A DNA stretch of 64,000 nucleotides from Terriglobia bacterium (lineage in GTDB: Bacteria > Acidobacteriota > Terriglobia > Terriglobales > Acidobacteriaceae). The DNA is taken from positions 43,492-107,491 of the forward strand of contig JAIQFC010000024.1 in the NCBI GenBank assembly GCA_020073465.1, written 5' to 3'. Shown piece after piece: positions 53,771 to 62,431 of the stretch (position 1 is the stretch's first letter; each line of letters starts with the position of its first letter). A program made the position numbers and the translations under genes. A model generated the notes under the pieces. It saw only the letters and a list, made by a program, of their open reading frames with translations, searched no databases and was not told where the DNA came from.

Positions 53771-54403
53771 ATGCAAGACACAGGGAATACCGAGCCACGG
53801 GACCGGCGCTGGGCGGTATGGCTTGAATGCCTCACCGTCGGATGGAACACGCTCGAGGCGACGGTGGCCTTAGCGGCGGGGCTCGCGGCAGGGAGCATTG
53901 CGCTTGTAGGATTTGGGCTCGATAGTGTGATTGAGACTGCGTCAGGCCTCGCCGTGCTGTGGCGTTTCCGTCAGCGTGGTCCCGCGGAAAACGTTGCGGA
54001 GATACGGGCGGTGAAATTCGTGGGCATCACCTTTTTCGCGCTGGCGATTTATGTGGGTTACGAGGCCGTCGCGGATCTGTGGATGCGGCACGAGGCGCGA
54101 TTCAGCTTGCCGGGTATGGTGCTGGCTGTCGCGGCGCTTATCGTGATGCCGGCGCTGGGCGTGGCGAAACGCCGCGTGGCGCGGCGGCTCAGGAGCCGGG
54201 CGCTCGCCGCGGACGGCATGGAGTCGATGCTGTGCGCGTATCTTTCAGCGACGCTCCTCGTGGGCCTGGCGCTGAACGGCTGGCTCGGCTGGTGGTGGGC
54301 CGATCCCGTCGCCGCGTTGCTGATAACCGGATTCATGGTGAGGGAGGGTCTTGAGGCCCTCAAGGGCACGGAGGCCGGAGAAGAGGGCAGGGAATCGGAG
54401 TAG
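53771..54403 (+). CDS. Cation diffusion facilitator-like transporter
   Basis: 210 residues with about six membrane segments related to CDF/cation-efflux proteins. GLDSVIETASGL corresponds to the first metal-binding helix and ADGMESMLCAYLSATLL to the second. It lacks the cytoplasmic C-terminal domain of typical CDF proteins (about 300 residues), ending soon after the sixth helix. The metal is unknown. ATG 53771 is chosen; longer upstream frames overlap the divergent gene. Confidence 0.78.
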   Translation: MQDTGNTEPRDRRWAVWLECLTVGWNTLEATVALAAGLAAGSIALVGFGLDSVIETASGLAVLWRFRQRGPAENVAEIRAVKFVGITFFALAIYVGYEAVADLWMRHEARFSLPGMVLAVAALIVMPALGVAKRRVARRLRSRALAADGMESMLCAYLSATLLVGLALNGWLGWWWADPVAALLITGFMVREGLEALKGTEAGEEGRESE

Positions 54404-54774
54404 AGGCGGACGGCCTTTGCTGGCGCGGGCCTCCCATAGGCTGGGCGGAGGGCCGGGCGAAGTTATCCGCCGGGGCCGTCGTTCGAGAGATACTGGTCGA
54501 GGGAGTGGAGTTCACGCGCGAGCTCGGCCACGCGGTGTTCGAGCAGGTTGCGGAGGGAGAGCATGCCTTTCAGCTCGCCGCGCGCGCGGAGCTGATCGCT
54601 CTGGCCACCGATGTGCCGCCCGATGTAGAACCGCAGACGAAGGTCGGCACTTTGCCTCTGGAAGTCGCCGGTTACGACGACGGATCCATTTCCAGCGAAA
54701 TCGACCACCTTGGGTGGCTGCGATTGGCAATAAGAAACGTGGTTCCCAGTGGCCAAAAACAATTCCGGTGAGAT
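54404..54774. other. Intergenic region with the CBS gene fragment
   Basis: About 370 bp between the CDF-like gene and the channel gene. It contains the 121-bp duplicated fragment (54467-54587), then about 185 bp with open frames on both strands but no recognisable domain or ribosome-binding site. Confidence 0.6.
54467..54587. repeat. Left copy of a 121-bp direct repeat (CBS gene fragment)
   Basis: Matches 56760-56880 over 121 bp with three visible differences, at a constant offset of 2293 bp. The right copy is the 3' end of an intact CBS-domain gene; here only its last 40 or so codons (minus strand, ELKGMLSLRNLLEHRVAELA) remain, fused to unrelated sequence. The two copies bracket the chloride channel gene. 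Confidence 0.9.
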
Positions 54775-56545
54775 ATGCTGTCGCAAGGACAGCGTGAAGA
54801 AATGAACGGAGCCCGCGAGAAGATGAAAGGGAACTGGTGGAGAACCCCGCTGTTGCGGTGGATAGCCCGCCTACAGCAACGTGAGGACCAGATATTCCTG
54901 GTCCTCACGCTAGTTATCGGTGCCCTGACCGGCCTGGCGGTTGTGGCTTTCATTTTGCTGACCGAACGGCTGGGGATGCGTCTCTATCCCGTGGGCAGTG
55001 CTGCCTGGCGACGGCTGCTAATCCCGGTGTTGGGCTCGCTGGGCATGGGGTATCTGCTGTTCCGCTATTTTCCGGATGCGCGGGGCAGCGGCGTCCCGCA
55101 GACGAAAGCTGCGCTGTTCGCCCGCAAAGGCGTAATTACCGCAGCCACGATGTTCGGAAAATTCTTTTGCACTGCAGCTACGCTCGCCAGTGGAATCCCG
55201 CTGGGGCGCGAGGGACCCTCCGTCCAAGTTGGCAGTGGTATCGCTTCGGTCTTGGGCCGTCGCCTGGGATTGCGTCCCGAGAAAGTGAAGGCGCTCATGC
55301 CGGTGGGGGCAGCGGCCGCAATTGCCGCCGCGTTTAATACCCCCCTGGCAGCAGTTCTGTTTTCGCTTGAGGAAGTGATGGGCGACCTACACGCACCAGT
55401 CCTGGGCTCAGTCGTGCTAGCGTCGGCGACTTCCTGGGCGATGCTCCGGTTACTCCTCGGCAATAACCCTCTCTTCCAGGTGCCGCAATACCAACTCGTC
55501 CATCCGGTGGAACTTTCCCGTCTACGCGGTGCTCGGTGTGATAGGCGGTCTGGTGTCCGTCGCGTTCACAAAGCTCTTGCTCAGAACGCGGGAACGCTTC
55601 CTGCGGTTCCCGAAGAAGACCCTCTGGTTCCAACCCGTGGCGGGAGGGTTATTGGTCGGCCTGATGGGTTGGTTTGTGCCGCAGGTCCTGGGCGTTGGCT
55701 ATGGGTATGTCGGCGAAGCCCTGAATGGCAGGATGGCCCTCCAATTGATGGCATTGCTAGTGGTCCTGAAACTTCTGGCAGTGACGACGAGCTACGGTTC
55801 GGGAAACGCTGGCGGCATTTTTGGCCCCAGCCTGTTTATCGGGGCTATGCTCGGAGGTACGGTCGGCAGCATCGCGCACCAGTTGATGCCGGGCTACACC
55901 GCAACACCCGGCGCATACGCTCTAGTCGGCATGGGCACTGCGTTTGCCGGCATTGTGCGTGCACCTATGACCTCGGTGCTGATGATCTTTGAGACGACTC
56001 GAGATTATGCGGTTATCGTCCCGCTGATGATTTCCAACCTCGTGAGTTTCTTCATCTCCGCGCGGCTCCAGCGGCAGCCGATCTACGAGGCTCTGGCACT
56101 GCAGGATGGCATCCACCTGCCCAGCGCCGAGACGCGCCAACGGCATGGGAAACGCCAGGTGATACAGGCGATGCATGCCGCGACGGAGGTACTGTCGGCG
56201 CAGATGGCAGTCCGCGAGGCCTTCGAGCAGGTACACTGCAGTCAATTCCGCGCCTGGCCGGTGACTGATCGGCGAGGCGTGGTAGGTGTTATTAGCCTGG
56301 CCACGCTTGAGCGAGAACTCGCGGAAGGCGCGGCCGCTAAGCAGCTGGGTGAGCTTGTGGATGCATATGCTTTTCCGCACGTCCACACCGACCAGTCGCT
56401 TGACCTGGTGCTTGAGCGTATGGGCACAGCCCGCCTCGAACTCTTGCCGGTAGTTAGTCGTGCTGATATGCACAAGCTAGAAGGCATCGTAACGCTGCGC
56501 GATGTTTTGGGTTCATATGGTGTCGGTCCGCACGGCCCCCTTTAG
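54775..56545 (+). pseudogene. ClC-family chloride channel/transporter with CBS domains, one-base frameshift
   Basis: Two frames join into one ClC protein of about 590 residues (1771 nt = 3 x 590 + 1). The first frame has DARGSGVPQTKAAL, GIPLGREGPSVQVG (the GREGP selectivity motif) and NTPLAAVLFSLEE; the second has SYGSGNAGGIFGPSLFIGA and AGIVRAPMTSVLMIFE, then two CBS domains. Reading GAA-TTT-CCC-GTC from 55511 restores the frame if the C at 55513 is removed. Everything else is intact, so the extra base may be a sequencing error or a very recent mutation. ATG 54775 or 54802 is the start. Confidence 0.87.
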
Positions 56546-56755
56546 TCCCTTGATACAAGGGTATCTCGCAATTCAGTCAGGGAGACTCACAGTGGCCTCG
56601 TCGCGACGACCACCTCAGACCCTAAGCCGCTGGAGACGAACTCACGCTCAATATCGGTGAACCCAGCCCGAGGCCAGCCGCCGGAGCGCGGATGGAAACT
56701 CGCTAGCGCCTGCAAGAAAAGACTCCATTTTGCGGACTGGAAGGGCAGGGTGGAA

Positions 56756-57190
56756 TCATCCGCCCGGGCTGTCGTTCGAGAGGTACTGGTCGAGGGAGTG
56801 GAGTTCACGCGCGAGCTCGGCCACGCGGTGTTCGAGCAGGTTGCGGAGGGAGAGCATGCCTTTCAGCTCGCCGCGCGCGCCGACGATGGGCAAGTGGCGC
56901 ACGTGGCGCTCCACCATGTGAACGAGCGCGTCTTCCTCGGTGGTCGCGTCGGTGATGGTCTCGGCGGGAGAAGTCATCACCTCAGCCACGCGCGTGTCCT
57001 TGGGGTTGCGGTGGCGCAAGACAACGCGCAGCATCACGTCGCGCTCGGTGAAGATGCCGCGCAACTGGCCGTTCTCGACCACGGCGACCGCGCCCACCGC
57101 GTGCTCGGCCATCACTTCCACGGCCTCCAGCACCGTCGTGTCAGGCGCGACCGCAGCGGGAGGAACACTGGCAATCTTGAGCAGACTCAT
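56756..57190 (-). CDS. Tandem CBS-domain protein
   Basis: 144 residues with two CBS domains: VLEAVEVMAEHAVGAVAVV, then LRGIFTERDVMLRV, and DALVHMVERHVRHLPIV, then LKGMLSLRNLL. A helical tail rich in Leu and Glu follows. Stand-alone CBS pairs usually bind adenine nucleotides and regulate partners. GGAGG lies 5 nt before ATG 57190. Its 3' end is duplicated beyond the adjacent channel gene. Convergent with that gene. Confidence 0.9.
   Translation of the reverse strand: MSLLKIASVPPAAVAPDTTVLEAVEVMAEHAVGAVAVVENGQLRGIFTERDVMLRVVLRHRNPKDTRVAEVMTSPAETITDATTEEDALVHMVERHVRHLPIVGARGELKGMLSLRNLLEHRVAELARELHSLDQYLSNDSPGG
56760..56880. repeat. Right copy of the 121-bp direct repeat
   Basis: Parental copy, forming the 3' end of the intact CBS gene; identical to 54467-54587 but for three positions. 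Same orientation as the left copy. Confidence 0.9.
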
Positions 57191-57422
57191 CGCCACCTCC
57201 GGGCAAAGAGGATTCAAGAATGAAGTTGTCCCATTTCGAGTAACCCTGAAAGATAGAGAGTAAGGCGGCAGAGGGCGGAAGTCAAGTTGGCGGGAAGGGG
57301 GTGGCGCAGCTTTCGGTAGGGGCGTTTACACGCCCAAGTGGATTGTTTCCGAGTGCGCCGTCAATCGCTAGAGGTGACAGGGCTGCGCCACCGGCGGTTT
57401 TCCGCAATAGAATGGATTTTGT

Positions 57423-57776
57423 ATGTCCGAGCACCCTCAAAACAGGGGCAAGCGCGACCGGTGGGATCACGTGCTTCCACAAGGTTACTTAAACGGCTTC
57501 ACCAACCCGTCCAATCAAGGGAAAGTTTGTGTCTTTGACCGCCAGCGGCAACGATGGTTTGATACCGGCACGGCAGGAGTGGGTGCCATCAAGGGTTTCT
57601 ATGATTACCCGCAGGGGACCGAGCCCGACCAAACAGCGAACAAGGCGTTTGCTGGATTAGAGCGGGTAACGCAGAGTTCGGCTTTTTCGAACTCTGCGGT
57701 TCTTTCGATCAGTAGAGCCGCAGAGTTTCTGAGACGCGAAATTCCGCGCTATCTGCTTGAGTGTTTCGTGTCGTGA
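57423..57776 (+). pseudogene. DUF4238-like protein, C-terminally truncated
   Basis: The N-terminal 80 or so residues resemble DUF4238 proteins (DHVLPQGYLNGFTNP, VCVFDRQRQRWFDTG, PDQTANKAFAGLE), which are usually 250-350 residues. After KAFAGLE the similarity ends and about 37 unrelated residues lead to a stop at 57776. Probably a truncated gene. The rubrerythrin gene begins 27 bp later. Confidence 0.55.
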
Positions 57777-57803
57777 GCATTACTTGTACCAAGGAGGTTC
57801 AAC

Positions 57804-58301
57804 GTGCCGAATACTGAAAGCAATCTTAACGAAGCATTTGCGGGTGAGAGTCAGGCGAACCGCAAGTATCTGGCGTTCGCAAGAAAGGCAGAGCAGGAAG
57901 GTTTCATCAACGTAGCTCGGCTGTTCCGAACCGCGGCCGAAGCGGAGACGATCCACGCATTGGGGCACCTGAACGCTTTGGAGGGCGTCAAATCGACTGC
58001 GGAAAATCTGCGTGCGGCGGTCGCCGGGGAGACCTACGAGTACACCCAAATGTATCCGCCGATGCTGCAGCAGGCGATCGCGGATGACCACCCTGCCAAG
58101 CGAATGTTCGCGTATGCGGCGAAGGCGGAGGCTGTCCACGCCAAGCTCTACCAGATGGCGCTGGAAGCCGTAGCCCAAGGCAAAGACCTGAGCGAGGTTA
58201 ATTTCTATTTGTGCCCCGTCTGCGGTTACATTGAGTTCGGCAAAGCGCCCGAATCATGTCCGATCTGTGGAGCAAAGGGCGAGAAGTTCGTAAAAATGTA
58301 A
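57804..58301 (+). CDS. Rubrerythrin
   Basis: 165-residue non-heme iron peroxide reductase. The four-helix ferritin-like domain has the diiron ligands in EAFAGESQANRKY, AEAETIHALGH, GETYEY and AEAVHAKLY; the C-terminal rubredoxin-like domain has CPVCGYIEFG and CPICGAKGEKF. It starts at GTG 57804 with AAGGAGG 6 nt upstream. Likely functional partner: the flavin reductase gene 250 bp downstream. Protects against peroxide under low oxygen. Confidence 0.93.
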   Translation: MPNTESNLNEAFAGESQANRKYLAFARKAEQEGFINVARLFRTAAEAETIHALGHLNALEGVKSTAENLRAAVAGETYEYTQMYPPMLQQAIADDHPAKRMFAYAAKAEAVHAKLYQMALEAVAQGKDLSEVNFYLCPVCGYIEFGKAPESCPICGAKGEKFVKM

Positions 58302-58387
58302 AGGCGTGTCGTTGTGCAACCCCGGCATGAGCGGGCAGACAGAATCGTGTCGGCTGAGTCGTCAAACAGTTCGGTGAAAACCGTTCC

Positions 58388-58434
58388 GAGAATATCACCC
58401 TGGGCGCAGCGAGGCATCCAAGCCCGATATTCTC
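58388..58434. repeat. Inverted repeat between rubrerythrin and reductase genes
   Basis: GAGAATATC (58388-58396) and GATATTCTC (58426-58434) are exact 9-bp arms around a 29-nt loop that has its own GGGC/GCCC pairing. A second, imperfect palindrome (ATGCTTCGC/GCGCAGCAT) follows at 58448-58468. They look like dispersed intergenic palindromes. Confidence 0.7.
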
Positions 58435-58550
58435 AAGGACTGCCGAGATGCTTCGCTTCGCGCAGCATGACAAGGGGGCCCTTCTTCAGCAGCCTTTCAA
58501 GGAACGATTCACCTCCATGACTGATCCCCGAATTCCCGGGAGGGAGGCTT

Positions 58551-59273
58551 ATGGGTGCTTACACCGTTAAACTCAAAGAACGCAAGGAAGTTGCCGAAAA
58601 CACGATGGCTTTCTTCTTCGACAAGCCCGCCGGTTTTGAGTTCGCGGGAGGTCAGTCGGCTGATGTAACCCTGATCAACCCGCCCGAGACAGACGCCGAA
58701 GGAAACACGCGGGCCTTTTCGCTGGCCAGCGCTCCCTTGGAGCATGACCTGATGTTCGCCACGCGCCTCCGCGACACGGCCTTCAAGCGCGTCTTCAAGA
58801 CCATGTCCCTAGGCACCGCGGTCAAAATCGAGGGCCCCTTCGGCTCGATGACGCTGCACAAGAAGACGGCTCGCCCCGGCGTGATCCTGGCCGGCGGCAT
58901 CGGCATCACACCGTTCCGCAGTATGCTTGTCCAGGCCACCCAGACGAACACCGGCCACCGCCTCCTTCTCTTTTACTCGAATCGCCGGCCCGAAGATGCC
59001 GCGTTCTTGGCTGAGCTTCGGGAACTGGCCAAGCAGTACCCAAACTTCACGCTCGTCGCCACGATGACCAACCCTGAGAAATCCAAGGTCTCCTGGACCG
59101 GCGAGACGGGATACATTAACAACGGAATGCTGGCGAAGTACGTGAAGGATGTCGCGGAGCCGGTCTACTACACCGCGGGCCCGCCTGCGCTGGTGGCCGG
59201 GATGCGCAAGTTGCTCGGCGAGGCCGGCGTGGACGAGGATGACATCCGCAGCGAAGACTTCTCCGGGTATTGA
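58551..59273 (+). CDS. FAD/NAD(P)-dependent ferredoxin reductase-like oxidoreductase
   Basis: 240 residues: an FAD-binding barrel (NTRAFSLASAP) and an NAD(P) domain (VILAGGIGITPFRSML and YTAGPPALVAGM). There is no fused 2Fe-2S domain, so it must reduce a separate partner, perhaps rubrerythrin or rubredoxin. GGGAGGGAGG lies just before ATG 58551. Flanked on both sides by palindromic elements. Confidence 0.88.
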   Translation: MGAYTVKLKERKEVAENTMAFFFDKPAGFEFAGGQSADVTLINPPETDAEGNTRAFSLASAPLEHDLMFATRLRDTAFKRVFKTMSLGTAVKIEGPFGSMTLHKKTARPGVILAGGIGITPFRSMLVQATQTNTGHRLLLFYSNRRPEDAAFLAELRELAKQYPNFTLVATMTNPEKSKVSWTGETGYINNGMLAKYVKDVAEPVYYTAGPPALVAGMRKLLGEAGVDEDDIRSEDFSGY

Positions 59274-59738
59274 GACCGGCGCTCTTGTGCTGGGGCTGGC
59301 TGGCGCCCACATTATCGTGGGCTGTGCAGGTGGCGACCCGGACTCGGTAGCCTTCGCCGCATCGGCCGTTGAATGGGTTCTGGGCGGATCGTCGCCGACC
59401 CGGAAACTATCCCATCGTCTTGCGGCTCCTCCTCTGACGCCGGCGGTCACTGAGACGTTTAGTCGGCATATCGGAAACTGGCCGAATTCGGCCGGGAACT
59501 GCCCTGTATTGCAATATCGTAATTTCTTGTTTCTCTGGCAAACATTTTTCGTCGTGCGTGTAGGGCCACCCCTTGGGGCGGCCTAGGCCGGGGCCCCCCG
59601 CTCGGAGCGGCCGGCCCTACAAGACCCCACGTCATGTTTGGTTGCGGCCAGAGGCCGTTCTGCGCCTGGCACTATGCCAGACGAGACCCGCTGCGGAGTT
59701 GCCCTGCCCCGGATGACTCAAGTTCCTGCAACGGGCGA
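59274..59738. other. Intergenic region without a supported gene
   Basis: About 465 bp between convergent genes. An open plus-strand frame runs through most of it but has no ribosome-binding site or domain. The only structure is the nested palindrome at 59560-59620. Confidence 0.55.
59560..59620. repeat. 61-bp nested palindrome
   Basis: Outer arms GTAGGGCC/GGCCCTAC (8 bp exact) enclose three further palindromes in a row: CCCCTTGGGG (59569-59578), GGCCTAGGCC (59580-59589) and CCGCTCGGAGCGG (59598-59610), with GGGGCCCC between. It would fold as a multi-branched structure, like REP/BIME-type elements. It lies between the 3' ends of convergent genes. Confidence 0.75.
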
Positions 59739-61160
59739 CTACACCTCCTCCGGCACGACGTAGGGCGCGCGGTAGCCGCGGTCGGCGTCGCGGAGGATGC
59801 GAGCGGCTTCTTCGTCGCCAATCACTTCCTGCTTTTCCGGATCAAACTGCAGCGCGCGGCCCACTCGATACGACGCGTTGCCCAGATGCAGCAGCGTGCA
59901 GGAGATGTGACCTTCCTCGATGGGGGCGTTCAACTCCTCTTTCTTGCGGCTGCGCACGCAGTCGATGAAATTGGCCCAGTTGTTGCCTCCGGAGGCGCCC
60001 TGCGGTCCGGGTTCCTGGTCTTCGCCAAGCCACGTCTTGTAGCTGTCGTAGCCGTTCATGGCCAGATAGCCTTTGGAGCCATAAAAAACATTGCCGATGG
60101 AGTTCTGCGGCCCCTTACGCTTCTTCGGCTCTTGGGTATTGCCGAGCGCCACGGGGATTTCGCTTCCACCGAAGGCCGGCGAGCCGATTTCAGCTTCGTG
60201 GTTGGTGATCCAGTGGCGGACTTCAAACTCCAGGAGCCGCTTTTTCCCGTCCGGCATCGTGAATTCGTACGCGATGTTCAGCACGTTGGGAGTTTGCTGG
60301 TCATCCTCAAACATGACGTGCGCGCCAATGGCCGCGACCCGGGTCGGGAACTTCACGCCTAATCCCCAGCGCGCGGCGTCCAGCTCGTGGATGCCCTGGT
60401 TGCCGAAGTCGCCGTTGCCGGTGTCCCAGATCCAGTGCCAGTTGTAGTGAAAGCGATTCTTGGTGAAAGGCTTGAGAGGCGCGGGGCCGGTCCAGAGGTC
60501 GTAGTGGACGCCGGCGGGCACGGCTTCTTCCGGGGTGTGACCGATGGTCTTGCGCCACTTGTAGCAGAGACCGCGCGAGAGGTAGACCTCACCAATCAGG
60601 CCGTCGCGCATCTTTTGGACCGCCTCGATGATGGCTTTGCCGGAGCGGCTGTTGGTGCCGTGCTGCACGATGCGGTTGTATTTTTCCGCGGCGCGCACCA
60701 CTTGGCGGCCTTCCCACGAGTTGTGGGACATGGGCTTCTCAACGTAAACATCCTTGCCCGCTTGACACCCCCAGATGGCTTGGAGGGAATGCCAGTGGTT
60801 GGGTGTGGCGATGGAAATCGCATCGATGGACTTGTCTTCGAGAAGTTTGCGCAAGTCGATGAAGGTGGCCGGCTTCTTGAGCCCCATCTTTTCCATCTGG
60901 CCCAGGCGCTCGCTCAACACGTTCTCATCCACATCGCAGACCGCGGCGATCTCGACGGCGGGGATATGGGAATATTCTTCGACGTGCGCCCAGCCCTGAC
61001 CGTGGAGGCCGATCACGGCCACGCGCACGCGGTCGTTTGCCCCGAAGATCCTCTCGGGCTTGGTGAAAAAGCTGGTGCCACCCAGAGCCGCCAGCCCGGC
61101 GCCGGTGCGCGCGGCGCTTTTGAGGAATTCGCGGCGATTCATTTCCGAATCTTGGGACAT
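59739..61160 (-). CDS. Gfo/Idh/MocA family oxidoreductase with Tat signal
   Basis: 473 residues. The Tat signal NRREFLKSAARTGAGLAAL predicts export in folded form with NAD(P) bound. The Rossmann start reads VRVAVIGLHGQGWAHV and the family motif YVEKPMSHN supplies the EKP Lys. The C-terminal domain has GNGDFGNQGIHELDAARWGLG with a likely catalytic His. AAGGAGG precedes the ATG. Such enzymes act on sugars or inositols in the periplasm; the substrate is not set by context. Monocistronic. Confidence 0.88.
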   Translation of the reverse strand: MSQDSEMNRREFLKSAARTGAGLAALGGTSFFTKPERIFGANDRVRVAVIGLHGQGWAHVEEYSHIPAVEIAAVCDVDENVLSERLGQMEKMGLKKPATFIDLRKLLEDKSIDAISIATPNHWHSLQAIWGCQAGKDVYVEKPMSHNSWEGRQVVRAAEKYNRIVQHGTNSRSGKAIIEAVQKMRDGLIGEVYLSRGLCYKWRKTIGHTPEEAVPAGVHYDLWTGPAPLKPFTKNRFHYNWHWIWDTGNGDFGNQGIHELDAARWGLGVKFPTRVAAIGAHVMFEDDQQTPNVLNIAYEFTMPDGKKRLLEFEVRHWITNHEAEIGSPAFGGSEIPVALGNTQEPKKRKGPQNSIGNVFYGSKGYLAMNGYDSYKTWLGEDQEPGPQGASGGNNWANFIDCVRSRKKEELNAPIEEGHISCTLLHLGNASYRVGRALQFDPEKQEVIGDEEAARILRDADRGYRAPYVVPEEV

Positions 61161-61399
61161 GAAGAGAGCCTCCTTTCAGAGTCTGGGGGATTATAACCCA
61201 AAGGAAAGTAGGCAGTAGGCAGACGGCAGTAGGTAGTATCCAATAACGAGTGGCAGGCAAACGTGGGACGGGAGCGGAAGGCAGGATGGGAGTGGTTTGA
61301 AAAGTTCTTGTGGAGAGAAAAAGCGGTTGTGGTAGCATTTGCGGTCTGCGATCCGTTCTACCGTCCCCGCGCGGAGGAGAGCAGAGAAGAGTCCGTGGC

Positions 61400-62347
61400 A
61401 TGACGCATCGAAGAGCATTTGGAGTTGCTGCTCCCCCCAGATTCTACGGAAAGTTCGTCCTCCGGCTGGCGCGCCGGATTCTCCTTCTCCTAGCTGTGCT
61501 CTTCCTGGTTGTGGCGGGAGTGGGAGGTTGCCTGACTTACTACGTCATCACGCGACAGAACCTCCAGGAAGCCGTCACGCCGCAGAGTTATCTCTTGAGT
61601 AGTTACATTTCCCTGAGCTTCACCGACCGCTCCGGTGGCGAGCATGAGGGCTGGCTGCTGCGGGGCCTGCGGGGCGCGCCCGTCATTATCCTCAGCCACG
61701 GGTACGACTCGAACCGAGCCGATTTATTATCTCTGGGTACCATCCTGCGCGACAACCATTTCAACGTGTACATTTTCAATTTTCACGGGCCGAAGGCCAA
61801 GGAAGCTTACTCGAACTTGGGACCTCGACAGGCCTCGGATTTAATGTCGGCCATTGAAACCGTCACTAAGCAACCGCAGGTCAACCCCAACCGCATCGGA
61901 TTATTCGGGACTTCCGTAGGCGGGTACGCCTCGTGGGTGGCCGCGCAGTTGAATCCTAAAGTGAAGACGCTGGTGGTGGACACTACCTACGCGACCCCTG
62001 AACAGATGTTCGATACGCAGATCGATCGCATGTTGGGCGGCTCCAGCGGGCTCTTCCGAGTCCTCACCGAGGCCGAGTTTCATCTCGCCACACTGGGGAC
62101 GGACTCCACCCCGATGCTCGCCAACCTTCCCAGGCTGGCGGCCGTGCGCAAGCTCTTTATCTCGGGACGCGATAATCCTCCCTTGGCAAAGATGACGGAG
62201 GGAATTTACAGTCAGGCCCCCCCGCCCAAACAGTTGCTGGTGCTGGAACACTCCCAGGCAGGCTTGGCGTCCGAGGGTGAGAAAAAAGAATACGAAGATC
62301 AGGTCCTCAATTTCTTCCTGCAGAGTCTTTCTCTCCGCGCCGATTGA
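61400..62347 (+). CDS. Alpha/beta hydrolase, membrane-anchored
   Basis: 315 residues. A hydrophobic signal-anchor (about 22-48) precedes an alpha/beta-hydrolase domain. The oxyanion segment reads ILSHGYDSNRADLL, the nucleophile elbow GLFGTSVGGY has Ser, and LFISGRDNPPL with the terminal LEHSQAG supply the likely Asp and His. It resembles BEM46/YfhR-like hydrolases. ATG 61400 starts just before the anchor. Followed 84 bp later by the acyltransferase gene; possibly the same transcript. Confidence 0.8.
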   Translation: MTHRRAFGVAAPPRFYGKFVLRLARRILLLLAVLFLVVAGVGGCLTYYVITRQNLQEAVTPQSYLLSSYISLSFTDRSGGEHEGWLLRGLRGAPVIILSHGYDSNRADLLSLGTILRDNHFNVYIFNFHGPKAKEAYSNLGPRQASDLMSAIETVTKQPQVNPNRIGLFGTSVGGYASWVAAQLNPKVKTLVVDTTYATPEQMFDTQIDRMLGGSSGLFRVLTEAEFHLATLGTDSTPMLANLPRLAAVRKLFISGRDNPPLAKMTEGIYSQAPPPKQLLVLEHSQAGLASEGEKKEYEDQVLNFFLQSLSLRAD

Positions 62348-62431
62348 GGCTTGCAGGGCAAGGGGTCGTGGGCGCGCGGGCAGTCAGGATGAGCAAAGCC
62401 TCAGGGTGCTTCCTTTGTACTTGAGCAACGA

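Noticed and set aside
53593..53898. N-terminal extension of the unknown exported protein
   Set aside because: ATG 53592 with a Shine-Dalgarno and signal peptide fits better; the extension is Pro/Arg/Ser-rich and runs under the divergent transporter gene.
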